Positions 33,226-42,379 of a stretch of DNA of 60,269 nt are shown here, one piece after another. The number at the start of each line of letters is the position of its first letter. Positions within the stretch are counted from its first letter, which is position 1. Location: positions 1 through 60,269 of the forward strand of contig JAGVKL010000059.1 in NCBI GenBank assembly GCA_020050595.1, given 5' to 3'. This stretch comes from Legionellales bacterium. Its GTDB lineage: Bacteria > Pseudomonadota > Gammaproteobacteria > Legionellales > Legionellaceae. The notes under the pieces were generated by a model, which was not told where the DNA came from, searched no databases, and was given only the letters and a program-made list of their open reading frames with translations. The position numbers and the translations under genes were made by a program.

Positions 33226-34561
33226 ATTGAGCAAGCGCTTCGGGCAGTTGATTCACGGCCTGTTTGGCTGTTGCCCTATCTCTATATTCTCCGAAGGTAA
33301 GCGCATACCAAGAGGCCCCTTGGTGCTGGATAAGACAAATCTTAGTTTTTTCATTTAAATGATAAAGTGCTGCAAAACGTTGCAGCTCCGTTTTATTATG
33401 GCTAGCCAGAATTTGAATCGTATAATGCTCTTTTTCAATTTTTTGCGGGGCTATCGACGGCTTAAATGTAGCTTCGCTTACATTTTTAGTCGTTTCTTGG
33501 ATAAGAGGTGCTGCTGCTTCTTTTTTGCTTGCATCAATTTTATGAGGCAAGATTTTAGGAGCAACAACAACTTTGTCTGTAACCACTAAAGACTCGTCGA
33601 GTTTATCCTCTTCATCTTCCCTATCCAAATCAACTCGACGAATCGATGCAACCTCTAAGAATTGTCGCGTTGCTGCTACTGTATAGGAAGGAATTTCACT
33701 TTCGAGAGCGGGCTCTATTTGCACCTGTGAAAGATTATTTTGTGTAGGTGATTCTAAGCTTAATACATGGACAGGAGCCGATTGAAAATCTTTGGATAAC
33801 CAAAGATAAACAACTCCAATAGCAGCGATGAAGATAGCAATAGCACTACCCATATATTGCAACACTTTAACAATGGATGAGGAGCCCCTAGCCCGATAGC
33901 TGAAGAAATCTGACATATGTCGGTTAATATTTTCTATATGCCCTTCCGTCAATTCATAAAATAGCTTGATGCGCTCGGCTAAAATTCGCTTGGGAATAGC
34001 TCCCTTTTGCTCCACATACTTTTCTGTTTCGTCTTCATTTAATGCCCCAAGCTCTATACTATGCAACATATCGGGATATTTTTCTTGAATAAGCTCGTGC
34101 AAATCCATTGTCAATAACGATGAAACCACTAAGCAAATATGAAAATAAGCATTCTCACCGAGCTCATCAAGCTCATTGAGAATGTCTTCAATCAATTCTT
34201 TAGGCAAATAATGGGCATCATCAATGACTAAAAGCGTATGATGCGCTTTTTGATTCTCTCGCGAGTTTAATAAAGTCTTGAGCTCTTGTTTAAACACCGC
34301 TGGGTTACAATTGGCTTGTGCTGTTATCTTATAAACGCTAATTAATGAAGAAAGCTCTTTTTGTAATAACTCAATAAAGGTGGTTTTCCCACTATGAGGC
34401 TGCCCAACTAAAGAAATTAAGCTTTTTTTATCCAGAATAAGACGCTCTATAAATTCAACAAGATGCATCCAAGAGACAGGCTTAATGATGGTATTAGATA
34501 CCGCGGATATGGGTGCAATCCTTATATTATCATCACTCACCATGTCCTCCTTCAGTTGCAC
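33179..34561 (-). CDS. damX: DamX-like protein: AAA ATPase, membrane helix, SPOR domain
   Basis: Division-associated protein of 460 residues. The N-terminal ATPase domain has Walker A VGQPHSGKTTF (about residues 41-51) and Walker B LLVIDDAHYLP. A single helix (IAIFIAAIGVVYLWLS) follows at about 235. A proline- and lysine-rich periplasmic linker precedes the C-terminal SPOR domain (HYTIQILASHNKTELQRF to the end), which binds denuded septal glycans. The order aroK-aroB-damX is as in E. coli. It overlaps the aroB stop by about 29 bases. Starts at 34561, 34543 (ATG) and 34540 (GTG, best spaced behind AAGGAGG) are all possible. Confidence 0.88.
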   Translation of the reverse strand: MQLKEDMVSDDNIRIAPISAVSNTIIKPVSWMHLVEFIERLILDKKSLISLVGQPHSGKTTFIELLQKELSSLISVYKITAQANCNPAVFKQELKTLLNSRENQKAHHTLLVIDDAHYLPKELIEDILNELDELGENAYFHICLVVSSLLTMDLHELIQEKYPDMLHSIELGALNEDETEKYVEQKGAIPKRILAERIKLFYELTEGHIENINRHMSDFFSYRARGSSSIVKVLQYMGSAIAIFIAAIGVVYLWLSKDFQSAPVHVLSLESPTQNNLSQVQIEPALESEIPSYTVAATRQFLEVASIRRVDLDREDEEDKLDESLVVTDKVVVAPKILPHKIDASKKEAAAPLIQETTKNVSEATFKPSIAPQKIEKEHYTIQILASHNKTELQRFAALYHLNEKTKICLIQHQGASWYALTFGEYRDRATAKQAVNQLPEALAQFKPWVRSLADLKRAL

Positions 34562-35663
34562 TCATTAAAAGATGATTTAAATCTTTTTCTGTCACGGTAG
34601 AATCTAGATAACAATCACCGAATCCTTTCATCAAAACAAAATGTAATGTTTGATTTTTTATTTTTTTGTCGCTCAACATGAGGGTCTGTAGCTTACTTAA
34701 ATTAATGTCCTCAGGAATACGATGGGGTAATTTTGCGCCACAAATCATCGCTTCAGCAAGAGCTAAATCAGATTTATTTAAATAACCCAATTGATAAGAT
34801 AGTGAAGCGGCACAGTAAAGGCCGATAGCAACGGCTTCTCCATGCAGCCAACGTTGATACTGGGTATATGCCTCTAGAGCATGGGCGAATGTATGTCCAA
34901 GATTTAGTAATGCGCGCACCCCGGTCTCTTTTTCATCTTTTTCTACGATAGCGGCTTTAATGCGGCAACAATGAGCAACAAGATCTGCTAATTGCGATGT
35001 TTTGATTGATAAGCAATCGCTTGCTATAGCCTGGCGAACCGCTTGAAAAAATTCGCCGCCTTCTAGAAAAGCATATTTAATAACTTCTGCAAATCCTGCA
35101 CGAAATTCTCTTTCGGGTAAGGTAGTAAGGGTATCCAGATCAATAAGAACCGCTTCTGGCTGATAAAAACTACCGATCATATTTTTGCCCAAGGGGTGAT
35201 TAATGGCTGTTTTACCACCAATAGAAGCATCGACTTGTGCTAATAATGTCGTTGGAATTTGAATAAATGCAACGCCGCGCTGATAGGTAGATGCTGCAAA
35301 ACCCGTCATATCACCAATAACACCCCCACCCAAAGCGATTAATGTGGTATCACGATGATGATGGTGTTTCATTAATGCATCATAAATTTTATCTAAATTT
35401 TGCTGATTTTTATGCATCTCCCCATCAGGGAGGATGACTGTGTCGCATTGTAGATCAATGAAGGCTTCTTTAAGCGTTGCAAGATATAAGGGAGCTATCG
35501 TTTCATTGGTAACGACAAGGACTTGCGAGCCTTTAACATGGGGTATTAATAAAGCGTGTAAGGATTTGGCAGACGATAGTAAAAAATGCTGCCCGATATA
35601 AACCGGGTATTTTAAAGAAATACATGTGACATCAACTTGATGATAAATATTAGGCTTCGCCAT
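34533..35663 (-). CDS. aroB: 3-dehydroquinate synthase
   Basis: Second step of the shikimate pathway: NAD- and metal-dependent cyclisation of DAHP to 3-dehydroquinate. Length 376 residues. NAD-binding [14 protein letters not shown], the [11 protein letters not shown] loop, and the metal ligands (E in EVIKYAF, histidines in [11 protein letters not shown] and [10 protein letters not shown]) are present. Overlaps aroK by 14 bases. Part of the pil-aro-damX unit. Confidence 0.96.
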   Translation of the reverse strand: MAKPNIYHQVDVTCISLKYPVYIGQHFLLSSAKSLHALLIPHVKGSQVLVVTNETIAPLYLATLKEAFIDLQCDTVILPDGEMHKNQQNLDKIYDALMKHHHHRDTTLIALGGGVIGDMTGFAASTYQRGVAFIQIPTTLLAQVDASIGGKTAINHPLGKNMIGSFYQPEAVLIDLDTLTTLPEREFRAGFAEVIKYAFLEGGEFFQAVRQAIASDCLSIKTSQLADLVAHCCRIKAAIVEKDEKETGVRALLNLGHTFAHALEAYTQYQRWLHGEAVAIGLYCAASLSYQLGYLNKSDLALAEAMICGAKLPHRIPEDINLSKLQTLMLSDKKIKNQTLHFVLMKGFGDCYLDSTVTEKDLNHLLMSATEGGHGE

Positions 35664-36177
35664 AGATGTATTTAATAATATTGTTAGCGACTGCTTTTAC
35701 CGTTAATTTATCCGTCTCAAAGCTTACATCAGCCATCTCTTCATAAAAAGGCTCACGCTCATCGCGTAATACTTCAAGCCGGTTTTCCAAATTATCGGTA
35801 TTTAATAAAGGGCGCTTAGTATCGCGCTTCGTTCGCTCAAATTGTTGCTGTAAAGATGTTTTTAAATAAATTACGGTCCCGCGTGCTGCCAACGCATTAC
35901 GATTTTCAGGCGTCATTACAGCCCCTCCCCCTGTCGCCAAAACAATATTGGTTTTTTGCGTTAACTCATCGATAATTTTTTGCTCACGACGACGAAAACC
36001 TTCCTCCCCTTCAACATCAAATATCCAAGCAATATCAGCGCCTGAACGCTCTTCAATAACCTCGTCTGAATCATAAAACTCTAATTTGAGTTCCTTTGCC
36101 AAAGTACGGCCTATAGTGCTCTTTCCAGCCCCCATGGGCCCTATTAGAAATATATTACGTACTTTAACGATACTCAT
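35650..36177 (-). CDS. aroK: Shikimate kinase
   Basis: Phosphorylates shikimate with ATP; 175 residues from ATG 36177 ([13 protein letters not shown]). The ATG nine bases upstream has its GAGG too close to be used. Walker A is [11 protein letters not shown], the shikimate-binding [11 protein letters not shown] and GEEGFRRRE are present, and GGGAV and the lid arginines (TKRPLL) are intact. Lies 61 bases downstream of pilQ and overlaps aroB. Confidence 0.96.
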   Translation of the reverse strand: MSIVKVRNIFLIGPMGAGKSTIGRTLAKELKLEFYDSDEVIEERSGADIAWIFDVEGEEGFRRREQKIIDELTQKTNIVLATGGGAVMTPENRNALAARGTVIYLKTSLQQQFERTKRDTKRPLLNTDNLENRLEVLRDEREPFYEEMADVSFETDKLTVKAVANNIIKYIYGEA

Positions 36178-36247
36178 TAATTGCATACCTCATTATATTG
36201 GAACAAAAATCAAATTAACCAAACAGCTTCTTAACCACCAAAAATAA

Positions 36248-37819
36248 TTATTTAAATTCTTTTAATTCTAGATGATTAACAGCATCTTGCCGTCTTTTCT
36301 CCACTACCGAAATGGGCGAGGTGGTTATTATCCTAGGAGTAATGAAAATGAGCAACTCCTCATTATCATTTTTACTCTGAATTTTACTAAATAAATGACC
36401 TACTACAGGTAAACGTCCTAAAAACGGCACTCGCGTTATTGTATTATTTTTTTCTTGCTTATAAATACCACCTAACACTATCGTTTGGGCATTATTCACT
36501 AACACATGCGTGCGGATAGCCTTTGTTAGCAAAATAGGTACCCCCTGCACACGCTCGCCGGAGTCTGCATCTTGAGTAATTAATAAATCCATCAATAGCT
36601 TGCCATCCGGTGTAATTTGCGGTGTCACCTTTAAGCTAAGCACTGCTTTTTTAAAAGCAACAGCCGTAGCACCGCTTGCAGTAGCTTGTTGATAAGGAAT
36701 ATCTTGTCCTGCTTCAATCACTGCAGGCTGCTGATTGGTAGTCATTAAACGCGGACTCGCAATAATTTCAGCTTGTCCTTCACTTTCCAATGCCGATAAT
36801 TCTAAATCAAGTAAAACACCGCCGCCTAGTTTTGCCAAAGCAATCCCAATAGAAGCAGGCGTTCCTGCTGTTGGTAATGCCGCCAAATCTAAATTTAAGC
36901 GCTCAGCTAATGGCAATACATTTGCAGCCATACCTTGTGCTAGCTGATTAGCGCCCGATAGTGTACCACTAATATTTGCGGATTTTGAAACACCAAATTG
37001 TATCCCTAAATCATCTTCACATCGCTTCGTCATATCAACGATTCGAGCTTCGATTAAGACTTGCTGCACCGGGATATCGAGTTTTTTCATTAATTTTTTA
37101 ATTTGCATTAGTTGTTTTGCCGTTTCTTTTATCCAAATGCTATTCGTCCGCTCGTCTATATTTAAAGCGCCATGCTCCGATAATAATGAATTACTTTTAT
37201 CTTTTAACATCGCAGCAATATCCTTTGCCTTTGCATAATTAAGCTGTAATAACTCGGAATACAAAGGAGCCGCAGCTTGTGCTGTCTTCTCTTCTTCCAA
37301 TAATTGTTTCTGTTGCGCAGCAAATGCTGATGTTTTATCAATCAATATCACATTCCCTATCCGACGCTTATCAAGATTTTGCATCGTAAGAACAATATTT
37401 AAAGCTTGCTGCCAAGGAACATTATTAAGATGCAGCGTAATATTGCCCGATACCGCGTCACTCACTACCATATTTATTTTGGTAAAATCTGCTAATAATT
37501 TTAAAGCCGTTCGAATAGGAATATCTTGGAAATTTAGTGAGATTCTCTTTTCCTTAAAAAGCTGTGCCGTAGAAGATTTATGAGCTTTAATATAGGACTC
37601 TTTATTCAATGCCTCAAATGGATTTCGCTGCCCGCCTTTTTCAGGATAAGTAAACGGCTCGACTGATTTAAACGGCGGTAATGCATCAATTACCTGCCCC
37701 TCTCTTAATTTAACATTAGCAATATAGTTTTTTAATTCATCTTTTTTTGATACATCGCATCCGATTAAACAACACGATAAAACACTTAATAGGCTGTATA
37801 TAATAAAATATTGCTTCAT
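36248..37819 (-). CDS. pilQ: Type IV pilus secretin PilQ fused to a PilP-like N-terminus
   Basis: Outer-membrane secretin of 523 residues, much shorter than usual PilQ (about 700) because AMIN domains are missing. Its first 75 residues instead match the N-terminal part of the lipoprotein PilP: lipobox LIGC (Cys 21), then ELKNYIANVK, ALPPFKSVEPFTYP and RNPF. The beta-domain of PilP is absent. The STN/N0 domain follows (ISLNFQDIPIRTALKLLADF), then N1 (LLQLNYAKAKDIAAML) and the secretin core (PRLMTTNQQPAVIEAGQDIP, then VPFLGRLPVVGHLFS and ELLIFITPRII). The residue after the lipidated Cys is Asp, an inner-membrane retention signal in enterobacteria. There is no separate pilP in the operon. Its ATG overlaps the pilO stop (ATGA). 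Secretin identity is near certain; the fusion is strongly supported by position and motif order. Confidence 0.93.
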   Translation of the reverse strand: MKQYFIIYSLLSVLSCCLIGCDVSKKDELKNYIANVKLREGQVIDALPPFKSVEPFTYPEKGGQRNPFEALNKESYIKAHKSSTAQLFKEKRISLNFQDIPIRTALKLLADFTKINMVVSDAVSGNITLHLNNVPWQQALNIVLTMQNLDKRRIGNVILIDKTSAFAAQQKQLLEEEKTAQAAAPLYSELLQLNYAKAKDIAAMLKDKSNSLLSEHGALNIDERTNSIWIKETAKQLMQIKKLMKKLDIPVQQVLIEARIVDMTKRCEDDLGIQFGVSKSANISGTLSGANQLAQGMAANVLPLAERLNLDLAALPTAGTPASIGIALAKLGGGVLLDLELSALESEGQAEIIASPRLMTTNQQPAVIEAGQDIPYQQATASGATAVAFKKAVLSLKVTPQITPDGKLLMDLLITQDADSGERVQGVPILLTKAIRTHVLVNNAQTIVLGGIYKQEKNNTITRVPFLGRLPVVGHLFSKIQSKNDNEELLIFITPRIITTSPISVVEKRRQDAVNHLELKEFK

Positions 37820-38400
37820 TGGATGTTATGTCTATAAATTTTAGCGGTTATTTCCATTATTAATTTTCCTGGGGCTTTTGATACGTCTGCCTCTTTAATT
37901 ACAAAATCATGAAACGTCACCAACCTTTCCATAGCCGCCATTCGGCTTAAAAATACGGCGAATTGTTCGTAAGTGCCATTGACTACCAGTTTAATAGGCA
38001 ATTCAATATAAAAATCATGTTCCACTTCGGGTAATGGAGAAAATAGCTCAAATGTAAGTCCACAAGCGATACCTGTTTTAGAAATCTCTTCTAATAAACT
38101 TGGCATCTCGTTTTTTGTGGGCAATTGTTGTAATGCTCTCTTTAGTTGATTACTTATAACCACCATTTGCTTACGATAAGCTTCTAAATTAGCAGTGCGA
38201 GATTGCTTAAGCTCAAACGTGTTTTTTAATTGGGCCTCCTGCCTTTTTAAAGATTCATAGCGCTCAAAGGTTGCCTGAACAAATCCTACATAAGTCATAC
38301 CAAAACATAAAAAAGACAAAAGGCTAATAATCGCTAGCTTCATTACCAACGGCCATTGTCCAAAATCATCCATTGTCCATTTGTCAAATGTCATCATCAT
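37816..38400 (-). CDS. pilO: Type IV pilus alignment protein PilO
   Basis: Bitopic inner-membrane protein of 194 residues. It has a cytoplasmic tail (WTMDDFGQWPLVMK), a membrane helix (LAIISLLSFLCFGMTYVGFV), a coiled coil to about residue 90 and a ferredoxin-like periplasmic domain (LPTKNEMPSLLEEISKTG, LFSPLPEVEHDFYIELPIKL). It pairs with PilN to form the rod that joins PilM to PilP/PilQ. The first three codons are all ATG. Directly abuts pilN and overlaps pilQ. Confidence 0.94.
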   Translation of the reverse strand: MMMTFDKWTMDDFGQWPLVMKLAIISLLSFLCFGMTYVGFVQATFERYESLKRQEAQLKNTFELKQSRTANLEAYRKQMVVISNQLKRALQQLPTKNEMPSLLEEISKTGIACGLTFELFSPLPEVEHDFYIELPIKLVVNGTYEQFAVFLSRMAAMERLVTFHDFVIKEADVSKAPGKLIMEITAKIYRHNIQ

Positions 38401-38952
38401 TTAAGATTTTAAAATAAAATTTAATTCGAATTTATTTTTGTCTGCTAATTCCATCGCATTTTTTTTAATCGCCGTTAACCTTGGCTCTTTAAGCCATTTA
38501 CTTTTGAGGATTCTCTCTATAAATAAAGCAATCGTTGTATTCGATTTGGCATAACCGGATAACGTTACTTTATCTTGGAAGCGCTTCATTTGATCTAAAT
38601 AAATGTTTTTCGGTATATTTTTGGCTACTTCATCAAAAAGATGGATGGTTAAAGGTCGTATGGTTTCTAAGTTATTAATAATTAAAATCTTTGCTAACCA
38701 AATCCGCCGCGACTCCTTCATTTCGTTTATTTGCTTCATTTTCATATTCAATTGCATAATTTCATTTTTTAATTGCAAAGCCCGACTGAGCTGTGCGTCG
38801 ACCAGATAATTAGCGTACGAATGCGCAATATAGTTACCCATTAAAGCCATGCTTATTCCACCCAAAAGATAAAAAATAAATTGCTTTTTAGCGCGCTCGC
38901 GCTTTAACTGTCGCCAAGGTAACAGGTTGACGTCTCTCACCTCATAAGCCAT
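38401..38952 (-). CDS. pilN: Type IV pilus alignment protein PilN
   Basis: Inner-membrane protein of 183 residues. The short cytoplasmic peptide VNLLPWR (INLLPWR in other species), which inserts into PilM, is intact. It is followed by a membrane helix (FIFYLLGGISMALMGNYIAH), a coiled coil and the periplasmic domain. Abuts pilM and pilO without gaps. Confidence 0.95.
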   Translation of the reverse strand: MAYEVRDVNLLPWRQLKRERAKKQFIFYLLGGISMALMGNYIAHSYANYLVDAQLSRALQLKNEIMQLNMKMKQINEMKESRRIWLAKILIINNLETIRPLTIHLFDEVAKNIPKNIYLDQMKRFQDKVTLSGYAKSNTTIALFIERILKSKWLKEPRLTAIKKNAMELADKNKFELNFILKS

Positions 38953-39906
38953 TTAAACCTGCCTTAGGGCTAAGCCTAGCGCCGTTATCGGCAGAGAATG
39001 ATCTTTCATAGTATGAGGATCCACATGCCTCCCCAATGAGAGAGCTCCCAACGGATTTACAATGCTTATCGGGATAACTAATTGCTCCTCTAATCGTTGA
39101 GCCATGCCTGATAAGTTAGTAACATCTCCGCTTAAAACAAGCTGCTCAATCATGGTCGCATGATTAGAAAAGAAAAATTGCAACGCATGCTGAATTTGTT
39201 CCACAGCCCAATTTTCATACGTCAAAGGCTCCTCTGGGTTAAAATAAAACCCTTCGCGGCGAGAAAAAACAATGCTCATGTTTTCTAAAATAGCGAATTG
39301 CATACGCTTTGCATCAAGCTCACAAAAAGCAATATTTTTTATAGGGTTGATTGGGGGCATCAATAAGCCAATTGCCCTTTCGATAGCATAAGACTCTACA
39401 TCAATAGCCTTTACACTTAAGCCAGCACGCTTAGCAATAGCAAGTCGGTTTTCAATATATTCCGTTTTTGATGCAACCACTAATACATCCAACATCGCCG
39501 CCTGCTTTAAAGAGCCCCCTAGCAAGTGAAAATCAATATTAATTTCATGGATAGGGTAAGGAATATAATTTTTAATCTCGTGAAGGACCGCTTCTTCTAA
39601 TGCTTGTTCACTTACATTGCTATTAATTTGAATAATTTTACTAATCGTAGCCGCTTCGGGAATGGCTAGCACTGCGTATTTGAAATACTGTTTCGTTTGT
39701 GTGATTAAGTGTTTTATTTGATAAGCGATAGCCTCAATATCCTTGATAAGATGTCCTTTGATGCTCTCTGGCGGCAAAATTGCACGGCCGTATGCCTCTA
39801 TACAGTATTTTTTATTAATAGTTGACAGGGAAAGAATGGTGAGGACATCAGGACTAATATCAATAGTTAGTACCGAACGATGCAAAAACTTAGGCAAAGA
39901 AAGCAC
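38953..39906 (-). CDS. pilM: Type IV pilus assembly ATPase-like protein PilM
   Basis: Cytoplasmic actin-like protein of 317 residues that binds the PilN tail. It starts with GTG at 39906, preceded by AAGGAGAAG at ideal spacing. Visible family features are TIDISPDVLTILSL, the AVLAIPEAATISKI strand-helix and VLSGDVTNLSGMAQRLEEQL near the adenosine site. First gene of pilM-pilN-pilO-pilQ-aroK-aroB-damX. The gene usually divergent from pilM in gammaproteobacteria, a class A penicillin-binding protein, is absent; folD lies there instead. Confidence 0.94.
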   Translation of the reverse strand: MLSLPKFLHRSVLTIDISPDVLTILSLSTINKKYCIEAYGRAILPPESIKGHLIKDIEAIAYQIKHLITQTKQYFKYAVLAIPEAATISKIIQINSNVSEQALEEAVLHEIKNYIPYPIHEINIDFHLLGGSLKQAAMLDVLVVASKTEYIENRLAIAKRAGLSVKAIDVESYAIERAIGLLMPPINPIKNIAFCELDAKRMQFAILENMSIVFSRREGFYFNPEEPLTYENWAVEQIQHALQFFFSNHATMIEQLVLSGDVTNLSGMAQRLEEQLVIPISIVNPLGALSLGRHVDPHTMKDHSLPITALGLALRQV

Positions 39907-40340
39907 TTGCTTCTCCTTAAGCGCGATGAGTTGGATTTCCTTAAGCGGGTGATATTATCGTATCTTTTTTAAAATAGGAACTAGGTAGCACTAAATTTTT
40001 TTTGCAACGGGGATCAGTCGCTGTGGGGAACTGCAATCGCCTTAATTGCTCTCTAAGCTCAGGATTAGATGATGCATCTTTATTCAAGATGTGGATTTAA
40101 AAAAAGCAGATTATATAATTTTTTTCAATCAATTGATATGGGTTGCCTAGATAATTGAATGGTACAGCAAAATTTTTCATAAACGTTTATAGCTTTTGGT
40201 TGAATCAAGTATAATCTTTGATTTGGCCGTTGAATTCTCGCAAGAATTGTTAATTCGACGGAGATTCGGTACAGCAGCTCAGAGTAGATTGAACTACCGA
40301 ATTTAGGATGATTATTGATTTTATAATTTGGAACCGTATT
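39907..40340. other. Divergent intergenic region between pilM and folD, 434 bp
   Basis: No gene. It holds the folD promoter and a leader hairpin. A minus-strand frame of 95 codons at 40125-40412 overlaps folD and has no family features. No clear pilM promoter could be picked, although TAATAT boxes occur on the minus strand near 39955. Confidence 0.5.
40186..40215 (+). promoter_or_regulatory. Probable folD promoter and leader hairpin
   Basis: TTTATA (40186-40191), an 18-base spacer and perfect TATAAT (40210-40215). The resulting leader of about 120 bases contains a stem, CCGTTGAATT (40227-40236) with AATTCGACGG (40252-40261), one mismatch, whose loop can form a second small stem. Whether the hairpin regulates is unknown. 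Confidence 0.5.
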
Positions 40341-41192
40341 ATGACCGCAGCCATTCTTGATGGTAAATTTGTTGCTAAAGAAATCAAAAAAACGATTCAA
40401 CAAATTGTACAAACACGCATTGCTGAAGGGCGTCGGGTTCCAGGATTGGCCGTTATTTTATTAGGTGCCGATGAAGCTTCCTCCATTTATGTAAAAAATA
40501 AACGTAATATTTGTTTAGAGGCAGGATTTAATTCGTATGCTTATGATCTTAAAAGCCAGACGAGTGAGGAAGAACTGCTAGCTTTGATTGATAACCTCAA
40601 TGCCGATGATACGGTAGACGGCATATTAGTACAGCTTCCCTTACCTTCTCATATTGATACTTCTACAATTATTGAACGTATTTCACCCCAAAAAGATGTT
40701 GATGGTTTTCACCCTTACAACCTGGGACGACTTGCACAAGGCCATCCTTTATTAAGACCATGCACTCCCCACGGTATCATGCAACTTCTTAACTATTATC
40801 AGCTCAATGTGCAAGGCATGAATGCAGTGGTTATTGGCGCGTCTAATATTGTCGGCCGTCCTATGGCGCTTGAGCTACTACTAGCCAAAGCAACTGTCAC
40901 TATCTGTCATTCAGCCACTGAGTATTTAGAGCACCATGTTCGTAATGCCCAACTTTTGATTGTTGCTGCTGGTAAATATAATGTGGTAAAACCGGGATGG
41001 TTAAATAAAAATCAGATTATTATTGATGTAGGGATTCATCGACGTCAGGACGGTACAATTCATGGAGACATTGACTTTGAAGAAGCAAAAAATCATGTCA
41101 AATGGATAACACCTGTACCAGGAGGTATTGGTCCGATGACGGTTGCCACGTTATTACAAAATACATTAGTTGCGGCAGGGATTAGGGTTTAA
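40341..41192 (+). CDS. folD: Methylenetetrahydrofolate dehydrogenase/cyclohydrolase
   Basis: Bifunctional one-carbon enzyme of 283 residues. ATG 40341 gives the family start (MTAAILDGKFVAKEI); an ATG at 40308 adds eleven unsupported residues. The catalytic lysine is in SSIYVKNKRNICLEAGF. DGILVQLPLP, PQKDVDGFHPYNLG, the NADP site VVIGASNIVGRPMALELL and the end PVPGGIGPMTVATLL are all intact. Its stop overlaps the stop of the small convergent gene. Confidence 0.97.
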   Translation: MTAAILDGKFVAKEIKKTIQQIVQTRIAEGRRVPGLAVILLGADEASSIYVKNKRNICLEAGFNSYAYDLKSQTSEEELLALIDNLNADDTVDGILVQLPLPSHIDTSTIIERISPQKDVDGFHPYNLGRLAQGHPLLRPCTPHGIMQLLNYYQLNVQGMNAVVIGASNIVGRPMALELLLAKATVTICHSATEYLEHHVRNAQLLIVAAGKYNVVKPGWLNKNQIIIDVGIHRRQDGTIHGDIDFEEAKNHVKWITPVPGGIGPMTVATLLQNTLVAAGIRV

Positions 41193-41398
41193 TCCTCAAA
41201 ATCTTTCCAATCAAAATCACCCTCTAATTCATCGTCCAATTCTTCTTTAAGACGCTTACGCTCAAGACGTTCTTCAAGCATTCGTCTTACCTGCTTTTTA
41301 TGATCGAGATCTTCTATGCGTTCAACCCCGTCAATATCTTCTTCAATCTTGAAATCAGAGAAAGACTGGCTATCATCATAGTCTTTATGCAAGCTCAT
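41189..41398 (-). CDS. Small acidic/basic helical protein, PA3496-like
   Basis: Protein of 69 residues from ATG 41398, which has GGAG six bases upstream; the ATG at 41410 lies before that site and is less likely. The sequence is highly charged: acidic N-terminus with DYDDSQS, then VRRMLEERLERKRLKEELDD and a WKDFED tail. This layout matches the PA3496 family of short proteins proposed to affect envelope integrity in gammaproteobacteria, which I recognise only by pattern. No membrane segment. Convergent with folD, overlapping by four bases. Confidence 0.68.
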   Translation of the reverse strand: MSLHKDYDDSQSFSDFKIEEDIDGVERIEDLDHKKQVRRMLEERLERKRLKEELDDELEGDFDWKDFED

Positions 41399-41544
41399 AA
41401 CTATCTCCATTTTTTGTACCTTTCAAGCAAAGTATAGACAAATATTATAAAAAATCACAAGTGCTGGGGTGTCACTTATTTTTTTGCTACTTCCAGTTAA
41501 CCACTCTATACTCTAAGCCATCTTTTATTCTATCTATTTCTCTT

Positions 41545-42369
41545 ATGTTAAGTTACCAACACGGGTATCACGCCGGTAATTTTGCCGACGTCGTTAAACA
41601 CCTAGCTTTGACGCAAATTATCAACTATATGACGCTTAAAGATAAGCCTCTATTTTATTTAGAAACCCATGCTGGGAAAGGTCGATATGACTTACAAGAT
41701 AAGCAAGCATTAAAAACGGGCGAGGCACAAGAAGGGATTGGATTGCTGTTTAAACATCATCAAGAGCTGCCTCAAGTATTCTCTTCTTATCTGCGCGCCA
41801 TTATGCAATTTAATGAAAAAGATATGCTGCGATACTATCCAGGCTCGCCCTCTTTCGCTATCCATTTATTGCGCCCTCAAGACCGTTTATTTTTATGTGA
41901 GCTGCATCCGCATGAATTTAGCCATCTAAAAAAACTACCTCACCAGGGTATGCGAGTCTTTTTCAGCCAAAGCGATGGTCTTAGCAGTCTACAAGCGATG
42001 CTTCCTCCTCCGGAAAAACGAGGACTGATATTCATTGATCCTTCTTATGAAATTAAAACGGATTATAAAGAAATACCAAAACTATTGCACAAGGCCTATC
42101 TTAAATTCCCAAGTGGAGTCTACTGCGTTTGGTACCCACTCCTGGATCAAAATTTCCATGCACAATTAATTAAAGGTTTAACCCAAATTAAATCCAGCGA
42201 TCATTTGCAGGTGGAATTTGATACTGGCAAGGATGAGCTAGGTATGACGGGTTGTGGTCTTTGGATTATTAACCCACCCTATATACTTAAAGAGGCGCTC
42301 AGCATAGCATTAGACAAACTATGTAAATTATTTAACCCTAAGCAATCCTCTTATTTTATAGCAAGTTAA
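41545..42369 (+). CDS. rlmJ: 23S rRNA adenine-2030 N6-methyltransferase
   Basis: SAM-dependent rRNA methyltransferase of 274 residues. ATG 41545 (MLSYQHGYHAGNFADVVKH) is the conserved family start; the 28 codons upstream in the same frame are not family sequence. ETHAGKGRYDL forms the SAM site, YPGSP and LHPHEF are conserved, and the catalytic motif is IFIDPSYE. It lies 10 bases before gloB, so the two form a unit. Confidence 0.94.
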   Translation: MLSYQHGYHAGNFADVVKHLALTQIINYMTLKDKPLFYLETHAGKGRYDLQDKQALKTGEAQEGIGLLFKHHQELPQVFSSYLRAIMQFNEKDMLRYYPGSPSFAIHLLRPQDRLFLCELHPHEFSHLKKLPHQGMRVFFSQSDGLSSLQAMLPPPEKRGLIFIDPSYEIKTDYKEIPKLLHKAYLKFPSGVYCVWYPLLDQNFHAQLIKGLTQIKSSDHLQVEFDTGKDELGMTGCGLWIINPPYILKEALSIALDKLCKLFNPKQSSYFIAS

Positions 42370-42379
42370 GGAGAGCGAC

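Noticed and set aside
40125-40412. Minus-strand frame of 95 codons upstream of and into folD
   Set aside because: It overlaps folD, covers its promoter and leader hairpin, and has no ribosome site or family pattern.
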